Shown in pieces: positions 16,806-25,245 of a stretch of DNA of 64,000 bases. Location of the stretch: contig JAJNNC010000001.1 in the NCBI GenBank assembly GCA_021730635.1, positions 992,001 through 1,056,000 on the forward strand, read 5' to 3'. Position 1 is the stretch's first letter, and every line of letters starts with the position of its first letter. Source of the DNA: Catalimonadaceae bacterium JC749 (GTDB lineage Bacteria > Bacteroidota > Bacteroidia > Cytophagales > Cyclobacteriaceae). Below the pieces are notes generated by a model, which did no database searches, was not told the DNA's origin, and worked only from the letters and a program-made list of their open reading frames with translations. A program made the position numbers and the translations under genes.

Positions 16806-17843
16806 ATGCATCATTTCAGTCCTAATACCATATTTTATACCCCCGATGCTCTCAATGAGAGAGGCAAGGATATTATACAGCAGTATAACCCGGTGGAAGT
16901 GCTGCAGACACCACAGCATAACCGCCTTCCTCCCCTGGAGATAGGTCATTATAAGGCGAAATCTGATATCTTAGTGCTGGGTCGCCTTAAAACTTTGCAA
17001 TGCAAATGGAGTGGTCGCAGTGCTGACTATATTGCCCCAAGTTTTGCCAATGGTTGTTTTGGAGCCTGTGCTTATTGCTATGTAGACCGTCATAAGCCTG
17101 TCAACCCAATCACGTTGTTTACCAATGTGGAAGAGATACTGCAAACGATTGACAAGCATGTACAGCAGTTGCCTTGGCCTAAAAAGCCTAACCAGACAGA
17201 TGAGGTGTATTATACTTATGACATCGGCTGTAATTCAGACGTATCAGTTGATGCTACCATTGCAGATAGTATCCGTTTAGCGATTGATTTCTTTCGGGAT
17301 CATCCGAAAGCCAAAGCTACCTTTGCCACTAAATTTGTGAACCCGACTTTGCTGGCGCTCAATCCTCAGCGGAAAACCCGGATACGGTTTAGCCTGATGC
17401 CAGCCCGCATCAGCAAGCTGGTAGATGTCAGAACAGATCCTATAGAGCAACGCATTCAGGCAATTAACGATTTCTACCAGGCAGGTTACGAAGTACATGT
17501 CAATTTCTCACCGGTTATAGTTTATGGAGGTAAGCAATGGCGTGCGGATTATCAAGAGCTATTCTTACAGCTCGATCAGACTTTGCTTCCTGAAGTGAAA
17601 GCACAAATGCAGAGTGAAGTAATTTTCCTGACGCATAACCGGAGTCAGCACGAAGCGAATCTGGAGATCAATCCGAAAGCAGAAACTTTGCTCTGGACAC
17701 CTGTACTGCAGGAAGACAAACGCAGCCAAATGGGAGGATATAATATCCGCTACGAGCGCCACCTTAAATCTAAAATGATGGAGGTTTTTCAGCAGATACA
17801 TCAGGAAACTATTCCCTGGTGCCATATCAGGTATATCTTTTAA
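16806..17843 (+). CDS. Spore-photoproduct-lyase-like radical SAM protein 1
   Basis: A 345-residue radical SAM protein of the SPL family. Cys84, Cys88 and Cys91 ('CFGACAYC') should bind the 4Fe-4S cluster that cleaves S-adenosylmethionine. A further Cys142 in 'YDIGCNSDVSVDA' sits where Bacillus SPL carries its hydrogen-donor cysteine. In Bacillus, SPL reverses the thymine dimer of UV-treated spores. This organism is not a known spore former, so the substrate is uncertain: DNA photoproducts or another nucleic acid lesion. A paralogue follows 105 bases downstream in the same direction. A later His/Asn-rich part ('IFLTHNRSQHEANL') is well conserved in such proteins. Confidence 0.87.
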   Translation: MHHFSPNTIFYTPDALNERGKDIIQQYNPVEVLQTPQHNRLPPLEIGHYKAKSDILVLGRLKTLQCKWSGRSADYIAPSFANGCFGACAYCYVDRHKPVNPITLFTNVEEILQTIDKHVQQLPWPKKPNQTDEVYYTYDIGCNSDVSVDATIADSIRLAIDFFRDHPKAKATFATKFVNPTLLALNPQRKTRIRFSLMPARISKLVDVRTDPIEQRIQAINDFYQAGYEVHVNFSPVIVYGGKQWRADYQELFLQLDQTLLPEVKAQMQSEVIFLTHNRSQHEANLEINPKAETLLWTPVLQEDKRSQMGGYNIRYERHLKSKMMEVFQQIHQETIPWCHIRYIF

Positions 17844-17948
17844 TAGGAGGTTGTATCAACTTCAAAACACCCTTAAGCAAATTTTAATCATCATTCTCCG
17901 GGTCTGCAGCGGTGCTGGCAAACTCAACACCCATACGCGAAGATTACT

Positions 17949-19028
17949 ATGGCAGTTACGACTAATGTTACCTCACTTTATCAAACACGACCGGCTCCTA
18001 TCTGGAGGCCTCATAAAGCTGTTTTTACACCTGCCGCCCTGGAAGAACCCTATGGCAACATTATTCTTGAGAAAGTGGCTTCCCAGGGTATCCCTGTAGA
18101 AGTGCTGTCGGGTAACCGGATTACCGGACTGCGTGGAAAAGATGTGCGGGCTACCTATCGTACTGCTAAAAACACATTAGCTGTGGTGAACGCCCCCGCC
18201 AGTGCTTTCAAACTGCGCCCTATTCCCCCTTCTGCCGACTGGCAGTTTCATCTGGCAGAAGGCTGTCCTGCCCATTGCCAGTATTGTTATCTGGCAGGCA
18301 GTTTGGCTGGTCCGCCAGTGATCCGTGTATTTGCCAATTTGCCTTCTATTCTCCAAAATTTGGGGCACTATGCGCCAACGGGCAAGCTTACTACGTTTGA
18401 AGCCAGCTGCTACACTGATCCTTTGGGTATAGAACACCTTACCGGCAGCTTGGCTGAGTGCATCCGTTATTTCGGTGAGCGACCTCATTTGCGGTTACGC
18501 TGGGTAACCAAATATAATCAGGTAGACAGTCTGCTGAATTTGCCCCATCAGGGACATACCCGATGTCGGATCAGCCTCAATGCCGAACCTGTCGCCCGGC
18601 GATTGGAAGGGGGTACGGCTTCTGTTGAAGCTCGCTTACAAGCACTTCGTCGCCTGGCTTTACCGATCTCTCAGGGAGGAGGTGGTTATCCTATTGGTGT
18701 GGTGCTGGCACCTATCATGCCTATTCCTGACTGGGAAGTGCATTACGGAGATTTGTTGGACCGCTTGCAATCTAATCTGGACTTCCCCTGCGACCTGACG
18801 TTCGAACTAATCAGTCACCGCTTCACACCGGGTTCCAAAGATGTATTGCTACAATGGTATCCCAACACTTCTCTGGATATGGATGAAACTCAGCGGGCAG
18901 TTAAGCGCAACAAGTTTGGCGGACAAAAATTTGTATACCGGCCAGACATGATGCAGCGGTTAAGAAGCTATTTTGAAAAACAGCTTTCTTTCCGTTTTCC
19001 TAAAGCCAAGCTTCTTTACTGGACGTGA
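17949..19028 (+). CDS. Spore-photoproduct-lyase-like radical SAM protein 2
   Basis: A 359-residue SPL-family radical SAM protein, paralogous to the one just upstream but clearly diverged. Cluster cysteines are Cys106, Cys110 and Cys113 ('CPAHCQYC'). Cys154 in 'FEASCYTDPLGIEHLTGSL' lies 48 residues after the first cluster cysteine, much like the essential Cys141 of Bacillus SPL, and its surroundings resemble SPL more than copy 1 does. A likely role is radical-based repair of a UV lesion, inferred from the family. Together the two genes form a probable two-gene operon with no photolyase or regulator beside it. Confidence 0.87.
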   Translation: MAVTTNVTSLYQTRPAPIWRPHKAVFTPAALEEPYGNIILEKVASQGIPVEVLSGNRITGLRGKDVRATYRTAKNTLAVVNAPASAFKLRPIPPSADWQFHLAEGCPAHCQYCYLAGSLAGPPVIRVFANLPSILQNLGHYAPTGKLTTFEASCYTDPLGIEHLTGSLAECIRYFGERPHLRLRWVTKYNQVDSLLNLPHQGHTRCRISLNAEPVARRLEGGTASVEARLQALRRLALPISQGGGGYPIGVVLAPIMPIPDWEVHYGDLLDRLQSNLDFPCDLTFELISHRFTPGSKDVLLQWYPNTSLDMDETQRAVKRNKFGGQKFVYRPDMMQRLRSYFEKQLSFRFPKAKLLYWT

Positions 19029-19114
19029 TAGGTCATAGCTTATTTCTTATGATCTGACTTAACATTCCATTTTAAAATGTGTATTTTTATCTATCGCTGT
19101 AAAACAAATTTGCT

Positions 19115-19699
19115 ATGCTGGATAAAATTGTGCTTAAGGGTAAAGAAATGCAGCATTTATCTGATGAGGAATTTTTTACCTTTTGTCAGGCCAATCCTGA
19201 AATTAATATTGAGCGAAACAGTCAAAGGGAAATCATTATTATGTCACCTACAGGTGCATTGTCTAGTAACCGGAATGCGGAAATCATCGCACAACTAAGA
19301 AATTGGAACAATAAGAAAAACCTGGGTATTGTATTTGATTCTTCAGGGGGGTTTACCTTACCGGATCAGTCTGTAAAGTCACCGGATGCTTCCTGGCTAT
19401 CCCATGAGAAGTGGGCTAGGCTTACTATCGAGGAAAAAGAAAGATTTGCCCCTGTGTGTCCGGAATTTGTTGTGGAGCTTCTATCCAAAACAGATCGTCT
19501 GCAGGATTTACAGCATAAAATGGAAGAATGGATTCAAAATGGTGTTCAGTTGGGTTGGCTTATTGATCCTGAAAATGAAGCAGTTCATGTGTACCAACCC
19601 CAGCAGGCTCTGCAGACAATTTATGGCTTTCAGCAACTAATTTCTGCCAATCCTATACTTCCTGGTTTCCGCTTGAATCTCAAAAAATTAAATAGATAA
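19115..19699 (+). CDS. Uma2-family (DUF820) endonuclease-like protein
   Basis: A 194-residue protein of the PD-(D/E)xK-like Uma2 family. The core is visible as 'IIIMSPTGALSSNRNAEI', 'SVKSPDASWLS' with the acidic active-site residue, and 'PEFVVELLSKTDRL' with Glu and Lys, followed by 'MEEWIQNGVQLGWLIDPEN' and the closing 'LPGFRLNL'. These proteins are very common in cyanobacteria and scattered in other phyla, often in many copies, and their role is unsettled. Only this copy is in the window, with no partner gene. It is followed by a hairpin shared with the convergent ssb gene. Confidence 0.88.
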   Translation: MLDKIVLKGKEMQHLSDEEFFTFCQANPEINIERNSQREIIIMSPTGALSSNRNAEIIAQLRNWNNKKNLGIVFDSSGGFTLPDQSVKSPDASWLSHEKWARLTIEEKERFAPVCPEFVVELLSKTDRLQDLQHKMEEWIQNGVQLGWLIDPENEAVHVYQPQQALQTIYGFQQLISANPILPGFRLNLKKLNR

Positions 19700-19729
19700 A
19701 AAAAAGCGCCAGGAAAATCCGGCGCTTTG
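19696..19729 (-). terminator. Terminator between Uma2 and ssb genes
   Basis: Arms AAAGCGCC (19703-19710) and GGCGCTTT (19721-19728) form a GC-rich hairpin. On the minus strand it is followed by eight T, so it ends ssb well. On the plus strand only a short T tract follows, so it may also stop the Uma2 transcript less efficiently. Confidence 0.8.
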
Positions 19730-19760
19730 TAAAAGAATTAATTTTTATTCTAGGAAACCA

Positions 19761-20156
19761 TCAAAACGGCAGATCATCCTCCAGAGGCTTGCTGCTATCC
19801 TTTGGCTGCTGGTCTGAATCTTCTTTCTTGCCCAGCATCAACAGCTCGGAGGCCACCACTTCGGTGACAAAACGCTTCACCCCCTGCTTGTCTTCATAAC
19901 TTCGGTAGCTGAGCTTGCCTTCCAGGGCTATCTGCTTGCCCTTCTGCAGGTACTGCTCAGCCAGGTCTGCCAGCCTGCCCCAGCAGACCACCTGATGCCA
20001 CTGCGTATCGGTGACCTGCTCTCCCTGGGCATTTTTATAGCTTTCTGAAGTAGCCAGAGAGAACTGGGCCACTTTCTTATCCTGTTCTAATTGTCTTACC
20101 TGCGGATCTTTGCCTAAGTGACCGATCAACTGCACACGATTCTTTAACTGATTCAT
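19761..20156 (-). CDS. ssb: Single-stranded DNA-binding protein
   Basis: A 131-residue SSB. One OB fold fills residues 1-105 ('NRVQLIGHLGKDPQVRQL', 'VAQFSLATSESY', 'WHQVVCWGRLADLAEQYL', 'GKQIALEGKL'). After a short Gln/Ser linker the protein ends in the acidic tip 'DDLPF', which recruits partner proteins. It is shorter than many housekeeping SSBs because the linker is small, so it may be an auxiliary copy. I use the ATG at 20156 (MNQLKNRV) because the 20 residues before it are not SSB-like. Confidence 0.93.
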   Translation of the reverse strand: MNQLKNRVQLIGHLGKDPQVRQLEQDKKVAQFSLATSESYKNAQGEQVTDTQWHQVVCWGRLADLAEQYLQKGKQIALEGKLSYRSYEDKQGVKRFVTEVVASELLMLGKKEDSDQQPKDSSKPLEDDLPF

Positions 20157-20195
20157 AACGCACTTATTTTTCTTGTGAAACATAAACAACTTCAG

Positions 20196-20203
20196 CAAAG
20201 CTA
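20196..20203 (-). promoter_or_regulatory. Possible -7 element of ssb
   Basis: Minus-strand TAGCTTTG matches TAnnTTTG, 40 bases before the ATG at 20156. No good -33 box is visible, so support is partial. Confidence 0.35.
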
Positions 20204-20340
20204 TAGCAGCCGGCAAGCCCTAGTCGGTTTTCAGCTATTTACTTTCGGCTATAACTGCTTGTAACCGTTTGTAATTGACTATGCCTTGTAAATCTGTCCC
20301 ACTATGCAGAAGATTTAGCTTTGAGAAGATAGGTATGTTA

Positions 20341-21426
20341 CTATTTATTGCCTAACCAAAGGTCAACAGGCTTGGCTACTTTCTCAGTAAAAGGCATGGT
20401 AATCTTTTTTCCTGAACCTGCCGAAGCGTAAGCGGCATAAATAATCTCAAGCACAGCCCGGCCATCTTCTCCGGTCACTAAAGGCGTTTTATCGTGTTGT
20501 ACGCAATCAATGAAGTGCTTTAATTCGTGCGGGTAACCCTGATTGAAAACTTCTTCAAAAACAGTAAAACTCCACCCCTGGGTCGTATCGGCTTTTTCCA
20601 TGGCATAGCCATACCCCTTCTGACTATAAGTAATGGCAGCGTTTCCCATAAACAGGTCGGCATAGATGACCCCTCCGGTTCCGTAAATCTCACAACGATC
20701 GTCCATCCCTCCGTGTTTGGCCCAGCTATCTTCCGCAATAGCCGTAACCCCATTTTCAAATTCAACGATTATCACCGCATTATCTTCTCCCCGCGTACGC
20801 CCCTGGTGCAACACCGTACCCATGGTAGCATACACACTCTCTACCTTTGCATTGCCCAGCATCCAGCGAAACCAGGCCAGCGCATGACATCCCATGTCCA
20901 TGATCACACCACCACCGGCCTGATTAATGTCATAAAACCAATCGGAGTGCGGCCCCGAATGTTTTTCAGCTTGTTTGAGCATATAGATCTGACCTACAGC
21001 TCCTTCTTTGACCAAATGCCGGGCTCTTTCATATTTAGGGGCAAAGCAAAGTTCCTCCGCATACATCAGCTTCACTTTGTTTTGCTTACAGGCAGCTATC
21101 ATAGCATCGGCTTCCTCCAGGGTGACAGCCAGGGGTTTCTCAATAATAATATGTTTACCAGCCTGAGCCGCTTTCAGCGTGGCTTGTGCATGCAGGAAGT
21201 TAGGGAGGCAAATGTCCACGACCTCACAGCCAGAATCAGTGATAGCCTTTTCAAAATTATCGTACCACTGTGGAATATGATATTTATCCGCAAAAGCTTT
21301 CGCTTTGTCGGCATGGCGGGCATACACTGCCACCACTTCAGCTTCAGGAATAAAACGGTGATAACATTCTAAATGGATATCAGCAATAAACCCTGCTCCG
21401 AGGATGGCCACTTTGGTTCTGTTCAT
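20341..21426 (-). CDS. Gfo/Idh/MocA-family NAD(P)-dependent oxidoreductase
   Basis: A 361-residue oxidoreductase. The N-terminal Rossmann domain has 'VAILGAGFIADIHLECY' and the catalytic 'IIIEKPLAVTLEEAD' Lys. The C-terminal substrate domain has 'QAGGGVIMDMGCHALAWFRWM', where the His is commonly part of the active site. No signal peptide, so cytoplasmic. The family oxidises or reduces sugars and cyclitols at a ring or chain carbon, and the substrate is not readable here. No neighbour suggests a sugar pathway: ssb lies downstream and the broken ORF is on the other side. The upstream 300-base gap has no clear promoter. Confidence 0.9.
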   Translation of the reverse strand: MNRTKVAILGAGFIADIHLECYHRFIPEAEVVAVYARHADKAKAFADKYHIPQWYDNFEKAITDSGCEVVDICLPNFLHAQATLKAAQAGKHIIIEKPLAVTLEEADAMIAACKQNKVKLMYAEELCFAPKYERARHLVKEGAVGQIYMLKQAEKHSGPHSDWFYDINQAGGGVIMDMGCHALAWFRWMLGNAKVESVYATMGTVLHQGRTRGEDNAVIIVEFENGVTAIAEDSWAKHGGMDDRCEIYGTGGVIYADLFMGNAAITYSQKGYGYAMEKADTTQGWSFTVFEEVFNQGYPHELKHFIDCVQHDKTPLVTGEDGRAVLEIIYAAYASAGSGKKITMPFTEKVAKPVDLWLGNK

Positions 21427-21755
21427 AGTAAAGGCAGTGAGTGAATGGTTGAGTAAATAGGCAATGTTCTGTCTAAAGTCATTATTTTACTGAGTTTTGG
21501 CAACGGCCTCACAGCGGCTAACTTCTTGTTAAGTTACTGATGATTCTGCATTTAACAAATACATTTGGCACTACCCCTAATCACATCCTGATCTTGAAAT
21601 TTTTTACTCTCCCTAAGCCTGCCTTATAGGTCTTTTGCTCAAGTCGATCTGCCATAAATTTATCAGAGAAATTACATAAACAAGGTCTTACAATAAGTGC
21701 TGAGTTTTTATTCCTTTCGTGTGGCAGATTTACTGAGTTGAAAAATTGTTACCAA
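21427..21755. other. Gene-free gap, nothing recognised
   Basis: About 330 AT-rich bases between two divergent genes. I see no coding frame, RNA fold or repeat, and no clear TAnnTTTG/TTTG pair. Promoters for both flanking genes should lie here. Confidence 0.6.
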
Positions 21756-22442
21756 ATGAATAAATCTGTTCTACTCATTTTTTATATTTTTTCTTTTCAT
21801 CTGATTTATGCTCAGGATAATACTCTTTACATTTTAAAAGATGGCCGGGAAATAACTCTTTCAGATGCAGGTGTGGCCAATCCTAGGAAAGGGGAATATG
21901 TGTTTCTGCTGGATGGCGAGCGTATTAATTTTAATGACATGGCTTATGTCATTAAGTAAAACGAGATATTGAAAGTAGGCCCTGTAGATAAAAACAATAA
22001 ATTATTGTTGTACAAAAAAATAAGCGATGGACCCAGAATAGATTTTTACAGTATACAGGTGAAAACTAAAGACTCTTACCCTCATAGAGGGTATAAAAAA
22101 AGAAATTTAGAATTCTTTGAGAAAGACCAAGGTAAATTGAAGAAAATTAATTACCGCAATGTAAAAGAGGCTGTTAGTAATAATCCACAAAGTTTGCTAG
22201 CACTAAGAAAAGCAGAGCAACTGAGATCCATCACAGGGCTTATTATTGGAGTAAGTTTTATAGGCCCTTTGGTTGTCTCACTGACTTCAGCAGAAAAATC
22301 AAATCAGGCAAATCTGGTTTTGGTCAGTCCGCTTCTCTGGACCTTACCTTTATCTTTTAAAAATATTAAGCATAAACAATATCTGGAGGCTATCCGCATC
22401 TATAATGAAATGGGTTCGGTCTCGAGCCCGATCAGAGAATAA
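21756..22442 (+). pseudogene. Secreted/membrane hypothetical ORF split by one in-frame stop
   Basis: One continuous frame runs from the ATG at 21756 to the TAA at 22440-22442, broken only by a TAA at 21957-21959. Upstream is a signal peptide (MNKSVLLIFYIF... ending near 'IYAQ') and 'LYILKDGREITL', 'GEYVFLLDGERINF'. Downstream, still in frame, comes 'ILKVGPVDKNNKLLLYKKI', then a Lys-rich stretch and two membrane segments ('ITGLIIGVSFIGPLVVSL', 'LVLVSPLLWTLPLSF'). The second part has no signal or good start (a TTG at 21969), which suggests a single gene cut by a nonsense mutation. Alternatives are readthrough, two real small proteins or a sequencing error. I do not recognise the family. Confidence 0.6.
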
Positions 22443-22498
22443 TTAACTTGATGGAAGCTGAAGCTTCAAGATAGCCTTTGGACAATGGTTATCTCCTG

Positions 22499-23869
22499 CT
22501 AATTTGTACTGGGAAACATATCGTCTTTCTGTGTTTGCAGTAAAGTCGTCATTTTTTCCGGTACTTCAGCGGACTCATTTCTTTGCTTTCTGTATACCTG
22601 GATCAGATGCAGATTCTTAAGCGTAGTATCAAACATCCAATCTCCTTCAATGGTACAACTCAGGGCCTTCTTAAAATACTCTCTGGCTTTGGCCTCATCA
22701 TTCTCTATGACGGCCAGTTCCATGAGGGTGGCATAATCCCAATACTCCGGTTTCTTGGTTTCCAGTTTTCTGTTTACTGCGTACTCTACCACAGGCTCCA
22801 ATTTGCCTATCTTCGATCTTTCACCTTTTAACTCCAGTAGCGTGACAGCATTTACACCCGGGTAGGCATCCCGCCAATCGGCTTCAAAACCTTTTGTATA
22901 GGCATCCAATGCCTGATCCAGGTAAGCTTCCGCGCGAAATGCATTGTTATCGGCCCTGGCCTTGTCAAAAAGGTCTTTGTATACCCTGCCTAAAATGCCA
23001 TAGGTCTCACTGCTGGGACCATTATTCTGAATGACTTTTTCCAGTACCCTTATGGCCTCCTCATGCTTACCAGCTCTGTTCAACGCAAAACCTAACTGTT
23101 CCTGTACCATGATGGTTTGCTTTACGTGTGTAGGCATGGCATTGATAAAATCAATCATTTTTGGGTAGGCTCCCAATGCCCGGTAGGATAACATGACATC
23201 TACCAGCACGCCTGCTTCTTCATTCTCGAGCATCAGAGTACTTACAATATCATCCACGGCTTTGATTCTTGCTTCTTTACCGCCTTCCTTTTTACGGGCA
23301 TTCATCAGCAGATCTTTCATCTCGGTATTGTACTTTACCTTATCACGGAAAATATCCGTTTTTTCATGGGCTACACTGTTTTGAAATGCAATACCATCGA
23401 CCAACTGGTAGACCGGACTATCGGTAGTTTTTTCTTTTTTGGCTCTTTGCAATTGGGCGGTAAGAGACTTTACATCTTTTTCAACCTGCGTAAGCAGGTT
23501 TTTTGTATCATAGCCATAGGGCATGCCCCGCAAAAAGTTAAGATCAAAAGGCAGCTTAGAGTTAGCCGAAAAAAGCGTAATCGTAGTATAAGGCTTCACG
23601 GCATGGCGTATGCCTAACTCATAAAAAACATTGGCATTTGCGGTGGTAAGGTCGGCCACGGCATAGTCGCACAGAATCAACCGTTCGTACATAGGCTTAT
23701 GGATAATACCATTCACGGTTTCTTCATCCGCGCGAATAGGCTCCATATCTGCCGCTTCTACGGCAGGCCTGATCAGTTGGTTGTATACCACATCAAAATC
23801 AATTTCATTACCTTCTGCATCCTTTTTTTTATTAAAGGGCATGACGATAAAACATAGGGGCTTAGTCAT
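22499..23869 (-). CDS. Rossmann-like sensor fused to ASK1-like TPR scaffold (TRAFs-binding domain)
   Basis: A 456-residue protein. Residues 1-120 form a Rossmann-like domain: a 'PLCFIVMPF' strand, 'YERLILCDYAVADLTTANA' and 'NVFYELGIRHA' at 80-90. This is the kind of nucleoside-deoxyribosyltransferase/TIR-like fold found at the front of such proteins. Residues about 190-440 are helical TPR-like repeats ('QEQLGFALNRAGKHEEAIRVL', 'SETYGILGRVYKDLF') resembling the TRAF-binding region of the animal kinase ASK1/MAP3K5. In bacteria such TPR scaffolds have been proposed to sense NAD-derived or nucleotide signals in conflict systems. The ATG at 23869 is chosen because it begins the conserved strand. 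It lies 14 bases downstream of the patatin gene, so they are co-transcribed. Confidence 0.8.
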   Translation of the reverse strand: MTKPLCFIVMPFNKKKDAEGNEIDFDVVYNQLIRPAVEAADMEPIRADEETVNGIIHKPMYERLILCDYAVADLTTANANVFYELGIRHAVKPYTTITLFSANSKLPFDLNFLRGMPYGYDTKNLLTQVEKDVKSLTAQLQRAKKEKTTDSPVYQLVDGIAFQNSVAHEKTDIFRDKVKYNTEMKDLLMNARKKEGGKEARIKAVDDIVSTLMLENEEAGVLVDVMLSYRALGAYPKMIDFINAMPTHVKQTIMVQEQLGFALNRAGKHEEAIRVLEKVIQNNGPSSETYGILGRVYKDLFDKARADNNAFRAEAYLDQALDAYTKGFEADWRDAYPGVNAVTLLELKGERSKIGKLEPVVEYAVNRKLETKKPEYWDYATLMELAVIENDEAKAREYFKKALSCTIEGDWMFDTTLKNLHLIQVYRKQRNESAEVPEKMTTLLQTQKDDMFPSTN

Positions 23870-23883
23870 AACATTACTTGATT

Positions 23884-25035
23884 TTATACTGTAAATGAAT
23901 GCGGGAAATGAGCCGCGGAGACTTCTTTCTCTGCGGTATGGCAACCAATATCATACAACTCGAACCGGCTTTCGGCATTGCTCATTTCTACCAGATTGTC
24001 TATCTGCTTTTGTGTATAAGTCTTGTGCATCAAAGGGTTTAGGTTTTCTGCATCCAGCCAAAGATTGTACCGCAAGTAAGAGATCAGTCCTTTGCTACTG
24101 GTATCTACCACCAGCAGGTCCTCTTCCATTTTCCCAATTTCAGTGTCAATTTCCCAGCGGGTCAGCGATTGGGATAACCACTGCAAAATAATCTGATTAT
24201 GCCAGTTGGCATCCTGCATCAGCATATCGGGCAGTTCCTGCGCCCAGTTCAGCAAATGGTTCTCCGTAATATTTTTTGGCAACTTACGAGGTCGGCTCAT
24301 ACCGGTGCCTACTGAAACCAGCAAAATATTGTCTGCCCCTAAAGACCAGTGAAAGGGAAACCCCTTGAGTGTTGCCACCATTAAGAGTTGTAAAGCAGGG
24401 TTGTTAGCCATACTCACACCGCCATCTACGAAGGCCGCTGTGGGCAGGGATCCACCCACCTCTACTACCTGGGGCAAAAAATAGGTAGGCGCGGCTGCAC
24501 TGGCTCTCACCGCCTTCCACAACAAAATATCTTTATTCTTTCCCAGCTCACTATCATAGAATTTTCCTTTCGGATGGTTGATCAACGGCCATACGCTATT
24601 GGTATCAGCCCTTTTGGCAACAATACACAAACCAGTGCGGATTTCATCGCTGCCCAGTGTAATATCCTTGTACACGTTGTGCAACTCTCTTTCCAGGGGT
24701 TTGGCATCATACCTGGCTTTGGTAAGTTTGAACACTTCGTACCATCGGTGCTTGTCTCCAAAAATCTTACCTCCCAGCTCAAAGTATTTTTCTTTGATCT
24801 CTTCCACTTTCATGCCGATCGCCAGACAAGCCGCAATGATAGAACCTGTGCTGGTGCCACCTATCAGGTCAAAGTAATCGCACAAACGAAAGTCAGGCGA
24901 GTTCCCATGCTGCTCGCGCAGTATGTCTTCTATCTTTTGCAGATAACCCAGGGTCAAAGCCCCCCGGATACCTCCGCCATCTAAGGCAAGTATTCTTTTA
25001 GGGCCTGTGGTTTGGAAGCGTTTCAGGAGTGACAT
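23884..25035 (-). CDS. Patatin-like phospholipase, likely effector
   Basis: A 383-residue patatin-fold lipase. The oxyanion loop 'LDGGGIRGALTLGYL' has GGGIRG at 20-25, the nucleophile Ser62 lies in 'GGTSTGS', and Asp204 in 'FVDGGVSMANNP' completes the Ser-Asp dyad. There is no signal peptide, so it would act on membrane lipids from the cytoplasm. This cytoplasmic patatin type resembles the CapV-like effectors of CBASS, which degrade the host membrane on activation. No cyclic-nucleotide synthase is nearby; instead the sensor/TPR protein follows directly. Start: the ATG at 25035 (MSLLKRF), since the longer frame adds a non-conserved stretch. Confidence 0.88.
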   Translation of the reverse strand: MSLLKRFQTTGPKRILALDGGGIRGALTLGYLQKIEDILREQHGNSPDFRLCDYFDLIGGTSTGSIIAACLAIGMKVEEIKEKYFELGGKIFGDKHRWYEVFKLTKARYDAKPLERELHNVYKDITLGSDEIRTGLCIVAKRADTNSVWPLINHPKGKFYDSELGKNKDILLWKAVRASAAAPTYFLPQVVEVGGSLPTAAFVDGGVSMANNPALQLLMVATLKGFPFHWSLGADNILLVSVGTGMSRPRKLPKNITENHLLNWAQELPDMLMQDANWHNQIILQWLSQSLTRWEIDTEIGKMEEDLLVVDTSSKGLISYLRYNLWLDAENLNPLMHKTYTQKQIDNLVEMSNAESRFELYDIGCHTAEKEVSAAHFPHSFTV

Positions 25036-25245
25036 AGTAGGTTCAGGTGATAAGTTGTCAGCCGGATGATTTAAAAGAAAAAGATACAAAATAAAATAGA
25101 ATGTTGATATGGCCGGGCGCTTTAAATAAGGCTGTAGAATGAAGTGACTTTAGAGGCATAACGGTTGGATGTGCCAGGCGTCACATGTTGGAAAAAGAGG
25201 AGTGATCAGTTTGCAGATAAATTTCTCTATGGGTAAGCAGACTGA

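Noticed and set aside
22499-25089. CBASS (cyclic-nucleotide anti-phage system)
   Set aside because: A CapV-like patatin is present, but no CD-NTase, Cap2/Cap3 or similar gene is within the window; the partner is a TPR scaffold protein.
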